Shown here: one piece after another, positions 47,003-59,400 of the stretch
How positions within the stretch are numbered: position 1 is the first letter of the stretch
How the letters are laid out: each line of letters opens with the position of its first letter
Origin: Streptococcus suis
Lineage (GTDB): Bacteria > Bacillota > Bacilli > Lactobacillales > Streptococcaceae
Direction: 5' to 3'
Length of the DNA stretch: 64,000 nt
Assembly (NCBI RefSeq): GCF_019856455.1
Contig: NZ_CP082205.1
Location: 1,736,001 to 1,800,000 of the forward strand
Made by a program: the position numbers and the translations under genes
Notes under the pieces: generated by a model
The model's database searches: none
What the model was told of the DNA's origin: nothing
What the model saw: the letters and a program-made list of their open reading frames with translations, nothing else

Positions 47003-47168
47003 AGAACAGTACCTTATCTAAGATTGTTTCTAGTGTTTCTTGATTGATAGTGTGAAAGACTGTGAGCTCCACTTTTCCGAGACGAATTTTCATCATAATA
47101 TCGTTTCTGCCTCGCTTCTCAAAGCGGCGAGATTGGGGAACAGTCAATGGAATGATGGGGTGTGACAT
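46983..47168 (-). CDS. tnpA: IS66 accessory protein TnpA (Orf1), short form
   Basis: 61 residues immediately inside the right end and overlapping tnpB by 20 bp, the usual IS66 tnpA position. It is shorter than typical TnpA (about 100 residues or more) and lacks an obvious helix-turn-helix, so it may be a reduced form common to streptococcal IS66 elements. Confidence 0.65.
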   Translation of the reverse strand: MSHPIIPLTVPQSRRFEKRGRNDIMMKIRLGKVELTVFHTINQETLETILDKVLFYDHPTQ

Positions 47169-47250
47169 AATAAATCCTCCAGTTTTGTTTTTCTAACAGT
47201 ATACTGGAGGAGGGAGTGGGTGGATAGATACCTTGTTATTGGGCGGTTAC

Positions 47251-47274
47251 GTATATTGAAAAAGGGGCGGTTAC
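47251..47274. repeat. Second IS66-like terminus abutting the IS66 element
   Basis: GTATATTGAAAAAGG followed by GGCGGTTAC repeats the last ten bases of the IS66 right end 24 bp further out; GTATATTGAAAA also matches the sequence just inside the left end (45043 onward). It looks like the remnant of another IS66 copy. Confidence 0.55.
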
Positions 47275-47350
47275 CATAAAGAAAGAGAGAACGAATTTCG
47301 TCCTCTCTAGGTGTTAGCTGACATCAACCCACTACGGTTGACAAAGAGCC

Positions 47351-47383
47351 GGAAAGTATTGCCAAATTGCGGCTATACTTTCC
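47351..47383 (-). terminator. Probable terminator of the giant surface protein gene
   Basis: GGAAAGTAT (47351-47359) pairs with ATACTTTCC (47375-47383), with inner GC pairs, about 75 bp after the stop. Minus-strand T run is weak. A second hairpin GATGAGAA / TTCTCATC (47449-47468) spans the stop codon. Confidence 0.55.
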
Positions 47384-47456
47384 TTAAGGTATTTTACCCT
47401 ATTCTTATTTCAGTCGAGTCTCACCAGTATTTCAATTTGCATCGGAGAGATGAGAA

Positions 47457-50400
47457 TTAGTTCTCATCTTCTCTTTTTGCTTTTCTAAACATAGCTACGC
47501 CCGCTAACAGAGCTAAACCAGACAGAACTAAGATAGGAGAACCATTTTCACCTGTTGCTGGCAATGGTTTCTTAGCTGCTCTTGTCGAAGAAGCAGATCC
47601 TGGCAATACTTTTGTAGTACCACTTGACTGACTTACGCCAGAGTCTGGACTAACTGTAGAATCTGTAGCAACTACTTTCGTAGCAACAATCTGATCCACG
47701 GAACCATCTGGGTAAGTAATGGTCACTGAACCATCATTGGCTACCTCAATCTGAGTACCTTCTGGAAGAGTGTTATTCTTACGGATAGCAGTTTCTACCG
47801 CTTTCTTCTCAGCATCTGTCAATTTCGTCAAGTCTTTAACCTTAACTGCCAAGTCATTTGTTGGAGTAAGGCGTTCTGCAGAAGACTTGCCTGCAGGTAC
47901 AGATTTAGCATCTGCTACATTTGAACCTTGCTTCAATTCTTCTTCGTTTGTAAAGCCGTCTTTATCCTCATCTGCTGTCAAGTCGTAAGCTGGCAAGCTA
48001 TGGCTTACACCTTCACCATGTGCCACCTGAAGAACTGTCTGATCAGCAGGGAGTCGACCAATAGAACCATCTGGGTAGGTGATAGTTACTGAACCATCAT
48101 TGGCTACCTCAATTTGAGTACCTTCTGGAAGATCCTTATCTTTACGGATAGCAGTTTCTACCGTTTCCTTCTCAACATCTGACAATTTCGTCAAGTCTTT
48201 AACCTTAACTGCCAAGTCATTTGTTGGAGTGAGGCGTTCTGCAGAAGACTTGCCTGCAGGTACAGATTTAGCATCTGCTACATTTGAACCTTGCTTCAAT
48301 TCTTCTTCGTTTGTAAAGCCATCTTTATCCTCATCTGCTGTCAAGTCGTAAGCTGGTAAGCTATGGCTTGTGTCTTTACCATTTTGAGCATCCATAACAG
48401 TCTTAGTTGGCAAGATTGTATCTGTTGACTTGTCTGGGTAGGTAACAGTAACTGTACCATCATCTGCTACGCTTACTTCTGTACCTTCTGGAAGAACATT
48501 GTCCTTACGAACAACATCTTCCAATTCTTTCTTCTCAGCATCTGTCAACTTAGATGCATCCTCAACAGCAATTGGTTTCTTCACTGTTGGAGCCAACTCT
48601 TCTGCAGTTTGTTTTGGTTGAACAAGTAATGTAGCCGCTTGACTAGATGGTACTCCCTCGTTCTTAGCAACAACTGATACTGCAGTGCCACCTTCCATTT
48701 CTGATGTAGAAATGCTGATTGTGCCATCTGGGTTAACAACAGCAATTGAAGTTTCTGGAAGAATCCAATTACCAGTTGCATCCTTGTTAGCTGTTACAGT
48801 GATTGGGGTTTCGCTACCAGCTGGTGTGAAGGTAATATCAAGGCTTGTAGCATTTTCCGCAGGAGGAGTTATAAGGACATTTCCGCTACCATCAAGGGCT
48901 AGTGATGGAGTCGCTGGAACTTCAACTACTGGTGTATCAGTGCTTGCTGGTTTAGCTGGTACATAAGTTGCAGAAGCTTCATCAGATGGAACTTGACCAT
49001 TCTTAGTAACTACTGAAACTGCTGTGCCATCTGCTACCTTATCAGCTGGGATGGTAATAGTGCCATCTGGGTTGACAACAAGGCCTGAATCAGCTGGTGC
49101 TGTCCATGCGCCAGTTGCATCCTTACTTACAACTACAGTAACTGGTTGGCTTGCGCCTTCTGGAGTAAAGGTAATGTCAATGCCTGTAACATTTTCCACT
49201 GGTGGAACAATTGTTACGCTACCATTTTCATTGGTCTCTACGCTTGACTTAGCTGGAGTTTCCGGTACTTGAGGAGCTGGATCATTTGATGTCAAGTCGC
49301 CATTCTTAGCTACAAGACCTACTTGTCCTTCAGTACCATCTGCTAGCCTATCAGCTGGGATGGTAATAGTGCCATCTGGATTGACAACAAGACCTGAATC
49401 AGCTGGTGCTGTCCATGCGCCAGTTGCGTCCTTACCAAGCGTCACAGTAACTGGTTCTGTCGCACCTTCTGGTGTGAAGGTAATGTCAAGACCTGTAACA
49501 TTTTCAACTGGTGGAACAATTGTTACGCTACCGTCTGCATTAGTAACTGATGTTGGCTTAGCTGGGATAGCTGGAAGTTCTGGAGTTGGAACAGGAACAA
49601 CTGCTGAGCCTACTTCTGGTGAAGATACTGAACCATTCTCAGCCACTACCGTCACGGCTGTACCATCGGCTACGTTTTCAGCTGGGATGGTAATAGTGCC
49701 ATCTGGATTGACAACAAGACCTGAATCAGCTGGTGCTGTCCATGTACCAGTTGCATCCTTACTTACAACTACAGTAACTGGTTGACTTGAACCTTCTGGT
49801 GTGAAGGTAATGTCAAGGTTGGTTACATTGTCAGTTGGTGGTGTAACAACTACAGCACCTGAATCTGTTGCTGTAACTTCTGGCTTGCTTGGTGCAACTG
49901 GTGTTTCTGGAGTTACTGCTGGAACAGGAACAACTGTTGAACCTACTTCTGGTGAAGATATTGAACCATTCTCAGCCACTACCGTCACGGCTGTGCCATC
50001 TGCTACTTTTTCAGCTGGGATGGTAATGGTGCCATCTGAGTTAATGACAAGGCCTGAATCAGCTGGGGCTGTCCATATGCCATTTTCATCCTTACTTACA
50101 ACTACAGTAACTGGTTGGCTTGCGCCTTCTGGAGTGAAGGTAATGTCAAGGTTAGTTACATTGTCAGTTGGTGGTGTAACAACTACAGCACCTGAATCTG
50201 TTGCTGTAACTTCTGGCTTGCTTGGTGCAACTGGTGTTTCTGAAACAGGTTTAGCAGCTTTGACTGTGTCTGTTGGCTGGATAGTATCCGCTGACTTGTC
50301 TGGGTAGGTAACTGTAACTGTACCATTGTCTGAGACTGTAACCTCTGTTCCCTCTGGCAAGTCGTTTGAATCCTCAACAGCTTTCTTAACAGCTTCTTTC

Positions 50401-53400
50401 TCTGCATCAGTAAGCTTGTCTGGGTTCTTCACTTCTACTGGCTCAGTTAGACTTGGGGTTAATTGACCTGCGCTATCTTGACCTGCTGGAGTTGAAGATG
50501 GATCTGTGGCATTTGTACCTGCTTTCTCCTCTTCCGTATCAGTGAAGCCATCCTTGTCTGTGTCCTTAGCGACTTTGACTGTCTCTGCTGGCTGGATAGT
50601 ATCTGTGGACTTGTCTGGGTAAGTAACTGTAACTGTACCATTGTCTGAGACTGTAACCTCTGTTCCCTCTGGCAAGTCGTTTGAATCCTCAACAGCTTTC
50701 TTAACAGCGTCTTTCTCTGCATCAGTAAGCTTGTCTGGGTTCTTCACTTCTACTGGCTCAGTTAGACCTGGGGTTAATTGACCTGCACTATCTTGACCTG
50801 CTGGAGTTGAAGATGGATCTGTGGCATTTGTACCTGCTTTCTCCTCTTCCGTATCAGTGAAGCCGTCCTTGTCTGTGTCCTTAGCGACTTTGACTGTCTC
50901 TGCTGGCTGGATAGTGTCTGTGGACTTGTCTGGGTAGGTTACTGTAACTGTACCATTGTCTGAGACTGAAACCTCTGTTCCCTCTGGCAAGTCGTTTGAA
51001 TCCTCAACAGCTTTCTTAACAGATTCTTTCTCTGCATCAGTAAGCTTGTCTGGATTCTTCACTTCTACTGGCTCAGCTAGGCTTGGTGTTAATTGACCGG
51101 CGCTATCTTGACCTGCTGGAGTTGAAGCTGGGTTAGTTGCGTCTGTACCTGCCGTTGCCTCTTCTGTATCAGTGAAGCCATCCTTGTCTGTGTCCTTAGC
51201 GACTTTAACTGTCTCTGCTGGCTGGATAGTGTCTGTGGACTTGTCTGGGTAGGTTACTGTAACCGTACCACTGTCTGAGACTGAAACTTCTGTTCCAGCT
51301 GGTAAGTCGTTAGTTTCCTCAACAGCTCTCTTAACAGATTCTTTCTCTGCATCAGTAAGCTTGTCTGGGTTCTTCACTTCTACTGGTTCAGTTAGACCTG
51401 GATTTAGACGATCTGCACTATCTTGACCTGCTGGAGTTGAAGATGGGTCTGTTGCGCTTGTACCTGCCGTTGCCTCTTCTGTATCAGTGAAGCCATCCTT
51501 GTCTGTGTCCTTAGCGACTTTAACTGTCTCTGCTGGTTGGATAGTGTCTGTGGACTTGTCTGGGTAGGTTACTGTAACTGTACCATTGTCTGAGACCGTA
51601 ACCTCAGTTCCCTCTGGCAAGTCGTTTGAATCCTCAACAGCTTTCTTAACAGATTCTTTCTCTGCATCAGTAAGCTTGTCTGGATTCTTCACTTCTACTG
51701 GTTCAGCTAGGCTTGGTGTTAATTGACCGGCGCTATCTTGACCTGCTGGAGTTGAAGATGGGTCTGTTGCGCTTGTACCTGCCGTTGCCTCTTCTGTATC
51801 AGTGAAGCCATCCTTGTCTGTGTCCTTAGCGACTTTAACTGTCTCTGCTGGTTGGATAGTGTCTGTGGACTTGTCTGGGTAGGTTACTGTAACTGTACCA
51901 TTGTCTGAGACCGTAACCTCAGTTCCCTCTGGCAAGTCGTTTGAATCCTCAACAGCTTTCTTAACAGATTCTTTCTCTGCATCAGTAAGCTTGTCTGGAT
52001 TCTTCACTTCTACTGGTTCAGTTAGACCTGGATTTAGACGATCTGCACTATCTTGACCTGCTGGAGTTGAAGCTGGATCTGTTGCGCTTGTACCTGCTTT
52101 TTCTTCTTCCTTGTTGCTGAAGCCATCCTTGTCTGTATCAGTGTCCACTGGAACGAAAATCTTATCTTTCGAACCATCTTGGTAGGTCACTGTTACTTCG
52201 ACACCTGCTTGGCCATTCTTCTGAAGAACAACTGGATTTTCAATTGAAAGATCCACAGCTGGCTTGTCACCATCTGCTGTCAAGGCAGGAACGTCAACAT
52301 TTGCCAAGATCTTAGCCTGATCAGCTTCTGGAACAGCTGTACCATTGTCAGTCGCTACAGAAACCAGAACAGGATCAGTAGACTTCAAGACAGGAGTGTA
52401 GGTCACATTGTCCGCTGTCTTAATCGGAACAAGAATAGTATCTGCCGTACCATCTGGGTAGGTTACTTTAACCGCAACAGCTGGCTGGTTGTTTGGACCT
52501 TCTACAATCGTAGGATCCTCAATGCTTGCTGTACCACCCTTGGTATCTACATTGTTCTTGATCGCTTCAAGATCTGCTGGCTCTTCTACTTGAGCACCTA
52601 CCGCCGGAGCATCCATAACGCCAACTGGAGTTTGGCTCTTCAAGCTTGGCTCTTTGGCCACATTGTCCGCTTGTTTCACAGGAACCTTGATGATATCTTT
52701 CGAACCATCTGTATAGGTCACTGTCACAGGAAGAACTGGTTGGTCACCATCCATTTCCACTACAGCGTCATCAGCGATGCTTGCCTTGCCACCTTCTGGA
52801 ACGACAACCTTGTCAAGGATAACATTCTGATCTGCTGGATCAGTGATGCTTGCACCTGCTGTAGGATTTTCTGTAATAACAGCTTGAGCTGGTTTGCCCG
52901 CTTCAGCTTCTTTCAGACTTGGTTCCTTGGTTGCACTTACTTTTTGTACAATCGGAACATCCACTGTATCTGTCGTACCATCTGCATAGGTCACAATAGC
53001 CTTGACAACTGGCTGACCGTTAACTTCTTCTACCCGTGGATTTTCTGGAAGGCTGACAACAGGAGCTTTCTCACCAGCAGCCACTTTCGGTACTGGTACC
53101 GCTGCAATAATCGCATCCTTGTCATCCTGGCTAGTAATAGCTGTACCTGGAGCCGTCGCAGCATCAACCTGAACAGGATCTGTCACTTGACTTGGTGTGT
53201 ACTTGCTATTGTCTGCACGTTTGACCGGAACAGAAATCGTATCTGTCGTACCGTCTGGGTAAGTCACTGTTACTGGCACAACTGGCTGACCATCTTCACG
53301 GACAACAGTAGCGTCATCAGCAATCGTAGCATTTGCACCTTCAGGAACTTTAACCTTAGCAAGAATAGCTTGCTTGTCATCCGCAGGAACTGTTGTACCT

Positions 53401-56400
53401 GTTGTTGCAGCTGCCTGGATTGGCACTGGAGTCTGGTCTGTCAAGCTTGGCTCTTTGACAACGTTGTCTGCCTGTTTAACTGGCACTTCAATCGTATCTT
53501 GAGTACCGTCTGGATAGGTTACAAGAACATTGACAACTGGTTGACCAGCATGAGGACCATCTTCCTTACCAGCAACAATGGTATTATTCACCACTTCAGC
53601 CTTACCTGTCTTCGGATCTACCTTAGCAACAATAGCATCCAAGTTGGCCTTATCTGACACCGTCAAACCAACAGTCGCTTCTGTCAGAATTGGCACTGGA
53701 TTGGTATCTTTCAGACTTGGATCCATAGCCAAATTATCAGCCTGTTTCACAGGAACATTGATGGTTTCAGAAGTACCATCTGGGTAAGTCACTGTCACTG
53801 GAACAACTGGTTTGTTGGTCAATGGATCGTTGGCAACAACTGCACCATCCGCAACCTCAGCTGTCGTACCTGCTGGCAACTTGCTCAAGTCAACCTTAGC
53901 AGCAATAGCTTCCTTGTCCATTGGGTTGTTGATTGCTACACCTGGAGTTGGATCGATGGCTACCAAAACTTCAGCTGGTTTGCCAACTTCTGGATCTTTC
54001 AGGCTTGGAGTATTTGTCTGGTTATCTGCTTGTTTCACAGGAACTGGGACAATATCTTTAGTGCCATCTGGGTAGGTCACTTCTACATTGACAACAGGAT
54101 TGCCAGCTTGATCCAGAACCACCTTAGCAGGTTCTGCTACTTTGACAGATTGAGGAGGGTTTGGAAGACCAGCTACATTGACCTTGTCTGTAATCAGTTT
54201 CTTATCTGCATCTGTCTCTACTGGAGTATTTTCAGCGACTGGAACACTGATTGGAGCTGGTTTTTCAGGAGCTGTAACCGTTGGGGTGTTGGCTTCATTG
54301 TCCTTCTGGTTAACTGGAACAGGAATCACTTCGCTGGTCTTATCTGGGTAAGTCACTGTTACTTCAACGAATGCCTTGCCATCAACCACCTTCACTGGTG
54401 ATGTGATTTCCTTAGTAACCTTAGGAGCCTGACCACCATCTACAGCTGGGACTGTCACACTATTTAGGATAGCTGGCTTATCAGCTTCCGCAATCGGTGC
54501 ATCTGGCGCATCTGAACCAGTAATGGCTACCGGTGCTTCTGCAGCTGGTGCTGTTGGGGTGTAGGTCTCGCTATCTTTCTGGTCAACTGGAACCTTGATG
54601 ATTTCAGAAGTACCGTCTGGGTAGCTTACAAGAACTGGGACAACTGGTTTGTCACCATCAAGCTCAACCTTAGCTCCATCTGGAACCTTAGCTGTGGTAT
54701 TTTCTGGCAACTTGCTCAAGTCAACCTTAGCCGCAATAGCTGCCTTATCTGTATCTTGTACAGGTGTTTCAGCCTTAGCTGGTGTATCGGTCAAGACAGG
54801 TTGATCCGCATCTGTCAAGCTTGGTGTGTGCTTCACACTGTCTTTTTGAACTACAGGAACATAAACTGTATCTGTCGTATTGTCTGGATAAGTCACGGTC
54901 ACTGGAACAACTGGTGTACCATTTCGATCAATAACCTTGGCATCTGCTGGTAGGCTTGCTTGACCACCTGAACCTTCTGGAATCACCACAGTATCCTTGA
55001 TGGCTTTCTTATCATCTTCTGACAAGGTGCCGTCTTGAACAGCTGGTGCATCCACTTGAACAGCCTTTTCTGGTACTGTTGGGTTGTGGGTTTCGTTATC
55101 TTTCTGGTTAACAGGGACATTGACGGTTTCAGAAGTGCCGTCTGGGTAGCTTACCTTCACTGTCACATACGGACCATCTGGGCCTTCTGTCACTGGCGAA
55201 GCGATTTCCTTAGTTACTTGAGGAACTTGACCACCATCTACAGCAGGAACTGTCACGCTATCAAGGATCGCTGCCTTATCTGTAGGATCAGTGATTTCTG
55301 TACCTTGAGTTTGTGGAGAAGTAATCGCTACAGCATTGTCCTTGTCCGGTGCTTCTGGGTTGTAAGTCAAGTCATCCTTCTGGTCAACTGGAACCTTGAT
55401 GATTTCAGAAGTACCGTCTGGGTAGCTTACAAGAACTGGGACAACTGGCTTGCCATTTTCAAGCTCAACCACAGAATCATCTGGCACCTTAGTCTCTGTA
55501 CCTGGAGGAAGAGTTGTCTTATCAACCTTGGCTGCAATAGCTGCCTTATCAGTTTCTTGAACTGGCTCATTTGCCTTAGCAGGTGTGTCGGTCAAAACTG
55601 GGCTGTTTGCCTCTGTCAATACTGGGGTATGCTTGGTGCTGTCTTTTTGGACAACAGGGACATCCACTGTTTCAGTCGTGCCGTCTGGGTAGGTCACAGT
55701 CACTGGAACAACTGGGGTACCATTTCGGTCAACAACCTTGGCATCCTCTGGAAGACTTGCCACACCGCCTGAACCTTGTGGAATCGTCACAGCATCCTTG
55801 ACAGCCTGCTTATCAGCATCGGACAAGCTAGTGTCGGTCGTTGCTGCTACGTCCAATTGAACTGGCTTAGTAGGAGCTTCTGGGTTGTGGACTTGGTTGT
55901 CAGCGTGTTTGACAGGAACTTCAATCTTCTCTTTAGACTTATCTGGGTAAGTAATTTCTACTTCGACAACTTTCTTACCTTGATTTGTACCTGTACCGTC
56001 TTTGACTGGCGAAGCAATCGTCTTAGTCACTTCTGGCTTAGTGCCATCTGGAGTCGCTGCTGGGACATCTACATTGGCAAGAATAGTTGCGTCATCTGGG
56101 CTGGTAATCTGAGTGTCGTTTGTTGGCTCTACAGAGATAGGAACCTCTTTAGGATTTACCAAGTTTGGTGTGTAAACAGCTCTGTCATACTGGCGAACTG
56201 GTACCTGAACCTTATCAACTGTGCCATCTGGGTAACGAACTTCTGCTTCAACGACAGGCTTATCGCCAACCAATTTAACAGCTGCCTTTTCAGGGACATG
56301 AATCTCACCATTTGAACCTGCTGGTACATTGACACCGAACTTCAAGGCTTCTCTTTCTTCAGCAGAAAGGGTTTGACCTGGCGTCACTGGACTATCCAAT

Positions 56401-59400
56401 GGTACTGGTGTTTCTTTAGCAGTCGCATCGTACTTGGTGCTATCTTTTTGGACAACTGGTACTTCTACAATGTCAGTCGTACCATCTGGGTAGGTCACCG
56501 TGGCTTTGACAACTGGATTACCGTTCACAAGCTCAACCTTAGCATCTGGTGCAAGACTTACCTCACCACCAGAGTTTGCTGGCACAGTCACTGCATTCTT
56601 GACAGCTTGCTTATCAGCATCTGATAGGGTGCTGTTGGCAGTAGCTGGGGCATCCAATTTGACAGATTCAGCTGGTGCTGTTGGGTTGTGGGTTTCATTA
56701 TCCTTCTGATCTACTGGGACATAGACAGTGTCTGTTGTCTGGTCTGGGTAGGTCACCGTTACCTTGACAACTTGCTTGCCATCTCGTTCTTCAACCACAG
56801 GATTTTGGTCAAGACTTGGTGTGCCATTAGAACCTGTCGGAACAGAAACCTTGGCAAGGATAACATTCTTATCATCCTGTTCTGTGATTTGTGTACCAGT
56901 CTCATGGCTAGCCTTAATAGCAGCTGGAGTGTCTGGATTTGTCACAGTCGCATCATGCTTAGCAGTATCTCTCTGACGAACTGGTACTTCAACGTTTTCT
57001 CTTGAACCGTCTGGGTACTCAACTGTCGCTACAACAACTGGCTTGCCTGTATTGCCATTTGTGCCATCTGTCACACGAGCGTCCGCTGGAACTGTAACGG
57101 TTGGCTGACCACTACCTGAGTAGGTCGGAACAGTTACCGCTACCTTGACTGCATTGCGCTCTTCTTCTGTCAATCCTGTACCTGCCGTTGCAGCAGAGTT
57201 GATCGGTGTTTCAGTCACTACTGGTGTGTGCTGAGCACTGTCTTTCTGCTTGAATGGTACGGTCACCGTTTCAGATGAGCGGTCTGGGTAAGTGATGGTC
57301 ACTCTGCCGTCTTCGGCAACACTAAAGTCTGTATTTTCAGGGAATTTAGATGTGCCTTCTGGAGTTTTGTTTGCCTCTTTGAGGGCATTGATCAAGGCAG
57401 TCTTATCTGCGTCTGTCGTTGGACGTGCGCTATCGATAAGGGCTGGAGCTGTGTCAGCTGGTGGGGCAACCTCAATGTGAGCTGCCTGAGTTGGCCATGT
57501 AGCTCGAACCGTCACTGTCTTTTCTTGAGATACAAAGGACTGCTTGAAGCTATCTGGTGCACTTGCATGGGCTTTTGTGCGAATGGTTACTGAAACCTCT
57601 ACATTCTGACCACTTGTAGGAGTATTCGTTGGAATAATGACATCAAAATCAATCATATTGTTCTGACCTGTACCAACGTCGAAGTTGATCTTAGGTCTAA
57701 CATCCTCAGGAGTCAGTGCTTGACCAAAGACTTTTGAAATAGCTGTCTCTGGCTGGTTAACAGTGGCATCAACAATACGAACAGCGAAATCATTTGTCGC
57801 AGCACTTGCTTGATCTAAGTTATCCAAGGCACGAAGCTTACGGGTATGTTTGCCGACAGCAGAATTTGTTTTACCAGAAATCAAGGCTGCTTTGCCATTA
57901 TTTTCCTTGTCTTTTTCACCAACCGTCAAGCCCATCTCATCTGGAGTTCTTCCATCCGGAGAGACGATTTGGACATCCTTAATTGATTCGTTGTCCATAA
58001 AGCCTCCCAACTCCACTGGGGTGGTCATATCTGTATTTTTGAAGACAACCAAATCATGTGGTTGGGTAGTTACTGTTGGAAAACCTGATTTAAGCGGTAC
58101 ATTTACGACTTCACTAGACCCATCACTGTACCTAACCGTCACCGCACCATTAGGAGCAACATCATAATTGGTATCTGCTGGTAGTTTCCCTGGGTTGGCT
58201 GCTTTAAGTGCATCGATGATGGTTTGTTTTTCATCCTCTGCTACAGTTGTTCCCTTGACTTGAACAGCTTCTGGTGCTACCAAATCAGTACGAGCCGCAA
58301 GGGTATCTTGATAAACCACCTTCACATAGTTCTTAATGGTTTGTCCCCAAATGTTGGTCGTGGTTACTTCTGCAAAGTAGGTACCTTGGGTTGGAAGACC
58401 TGCTACACCATTTGTAACTGGTGTTACACCTTGTCCATCATTTGTAGAGCTGTAACCAGTAATGGTACGGGTGTACTGAGCTTTTTCAGCTGAGTTGCTG
58501 CCGTCTGGAACTGTAAAGGTCTCTGGAACAGAAGTATCACCACTGCGCGCATCAATGGTCAACTTTTCAAATATAGCTGTTTCCGTCAATGGCTGACCAT
58601 AGGTACCAGCCACAGGATTTGCCTGAGTGCTATCCACCAACTTGTCGGTATAAGATCTGAAGTGGAAGTAAACTGGCGCACCTTGCTTGCCATGTTGGTC
58701 GACAGGCTTGACCATAGCAACCCAACCTTGACCTGGATTAAGAACATTGCTAGGTGTTCCTGATAGGGTGCCGTTTGGAGACACTTTTATACCGATTGAG
58801 CGACCATCAATGTTTATAATATTGATTTCTCGAAGGGTATCTCCATCTGGATCCGTCATCTTAAGGAAGCCCATATTGCCAGCTTCAAGTTCTTGTCTGG
58901 TCTTACTTGCACGACCTTCTGGAATTGATTGGTTTGCAAATACGAAGACAGTTGGACGGTTGTAGTCCGTACGATTATTATCTGGAATTTCATTAACGCT
59001 GATCCAACGTTTTGGTCCAAACTCTTCAACATGTGCTACTGGAGCTTGGTTGGTTTTTGATACCTGCTGTGCTGTAAGCGTATCTGTCTTGCCACCATGT
59101 GGGTAGGTAACGGTTACCTGACCGTTGTTTGCAACTACGATCCGTACTTGCTTAGATTGCTCGCCATTGGCAACAGCGTCAATCGCTGCGATGTGTGGGT
59201 TGGCAGTTCTGACAGCCTGCTCAATAGCAGCCTTCTCAGTAGGCGACAAACTGCTTGGGTTGTTGACAGAGACTTTGGCACTTTCTTCTGGCACTACCAG
59301 AGGAGCCACAACCGTGAAGGTGATATTGGCAAAGGATAGGTTTTCAGGCATCTTATGACCTTTATTACTATCCGCTACTCGCAACTGGTAGGTTGTCCGT

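Larger units (their letters stand above)
45024..47250 (-). mobile_element. IS66-family insertion sequence
   Basis: 2227 bp bounded by 23-bp inverted repeats, starting GTAAGCGCCCAATAACAAGG at 45024 and the complement of GTAACCGCCCAATAACAAGG at 47250 (one mismatch). It holds tnpA-tnpB-tnpC in IS66 order on the minus strand. No 8-bp target duplication is seen next to these ends, so the element has been rearranged or inserted next to another copy. tnpC carries a frameshift, so it is probably no longer autonomous. Confidence 0.88.

Noticed and set aside
45016-47258. 8-bp target duplication around the IS66 element
   Set aside because: The flanks ATTTGAAT and GTATATTG differ; no duplication is present.
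52590-53657. 355-codon plus-strand ORF opposite the giant gene (also many 60-240-codon ORFs there)
   Set aside because: It is a shadow of the repeated Rib units in another frame; His/Asn/Trp-rich repetitive translation, no ribosome site, and the opposite strand is a convincing surface protein.
48600-57480. CRISPR-like direct repeats
   Set aside because: The repeats are long, in frame, and code for Rib, calcium-loop and Ig-like protein domains.
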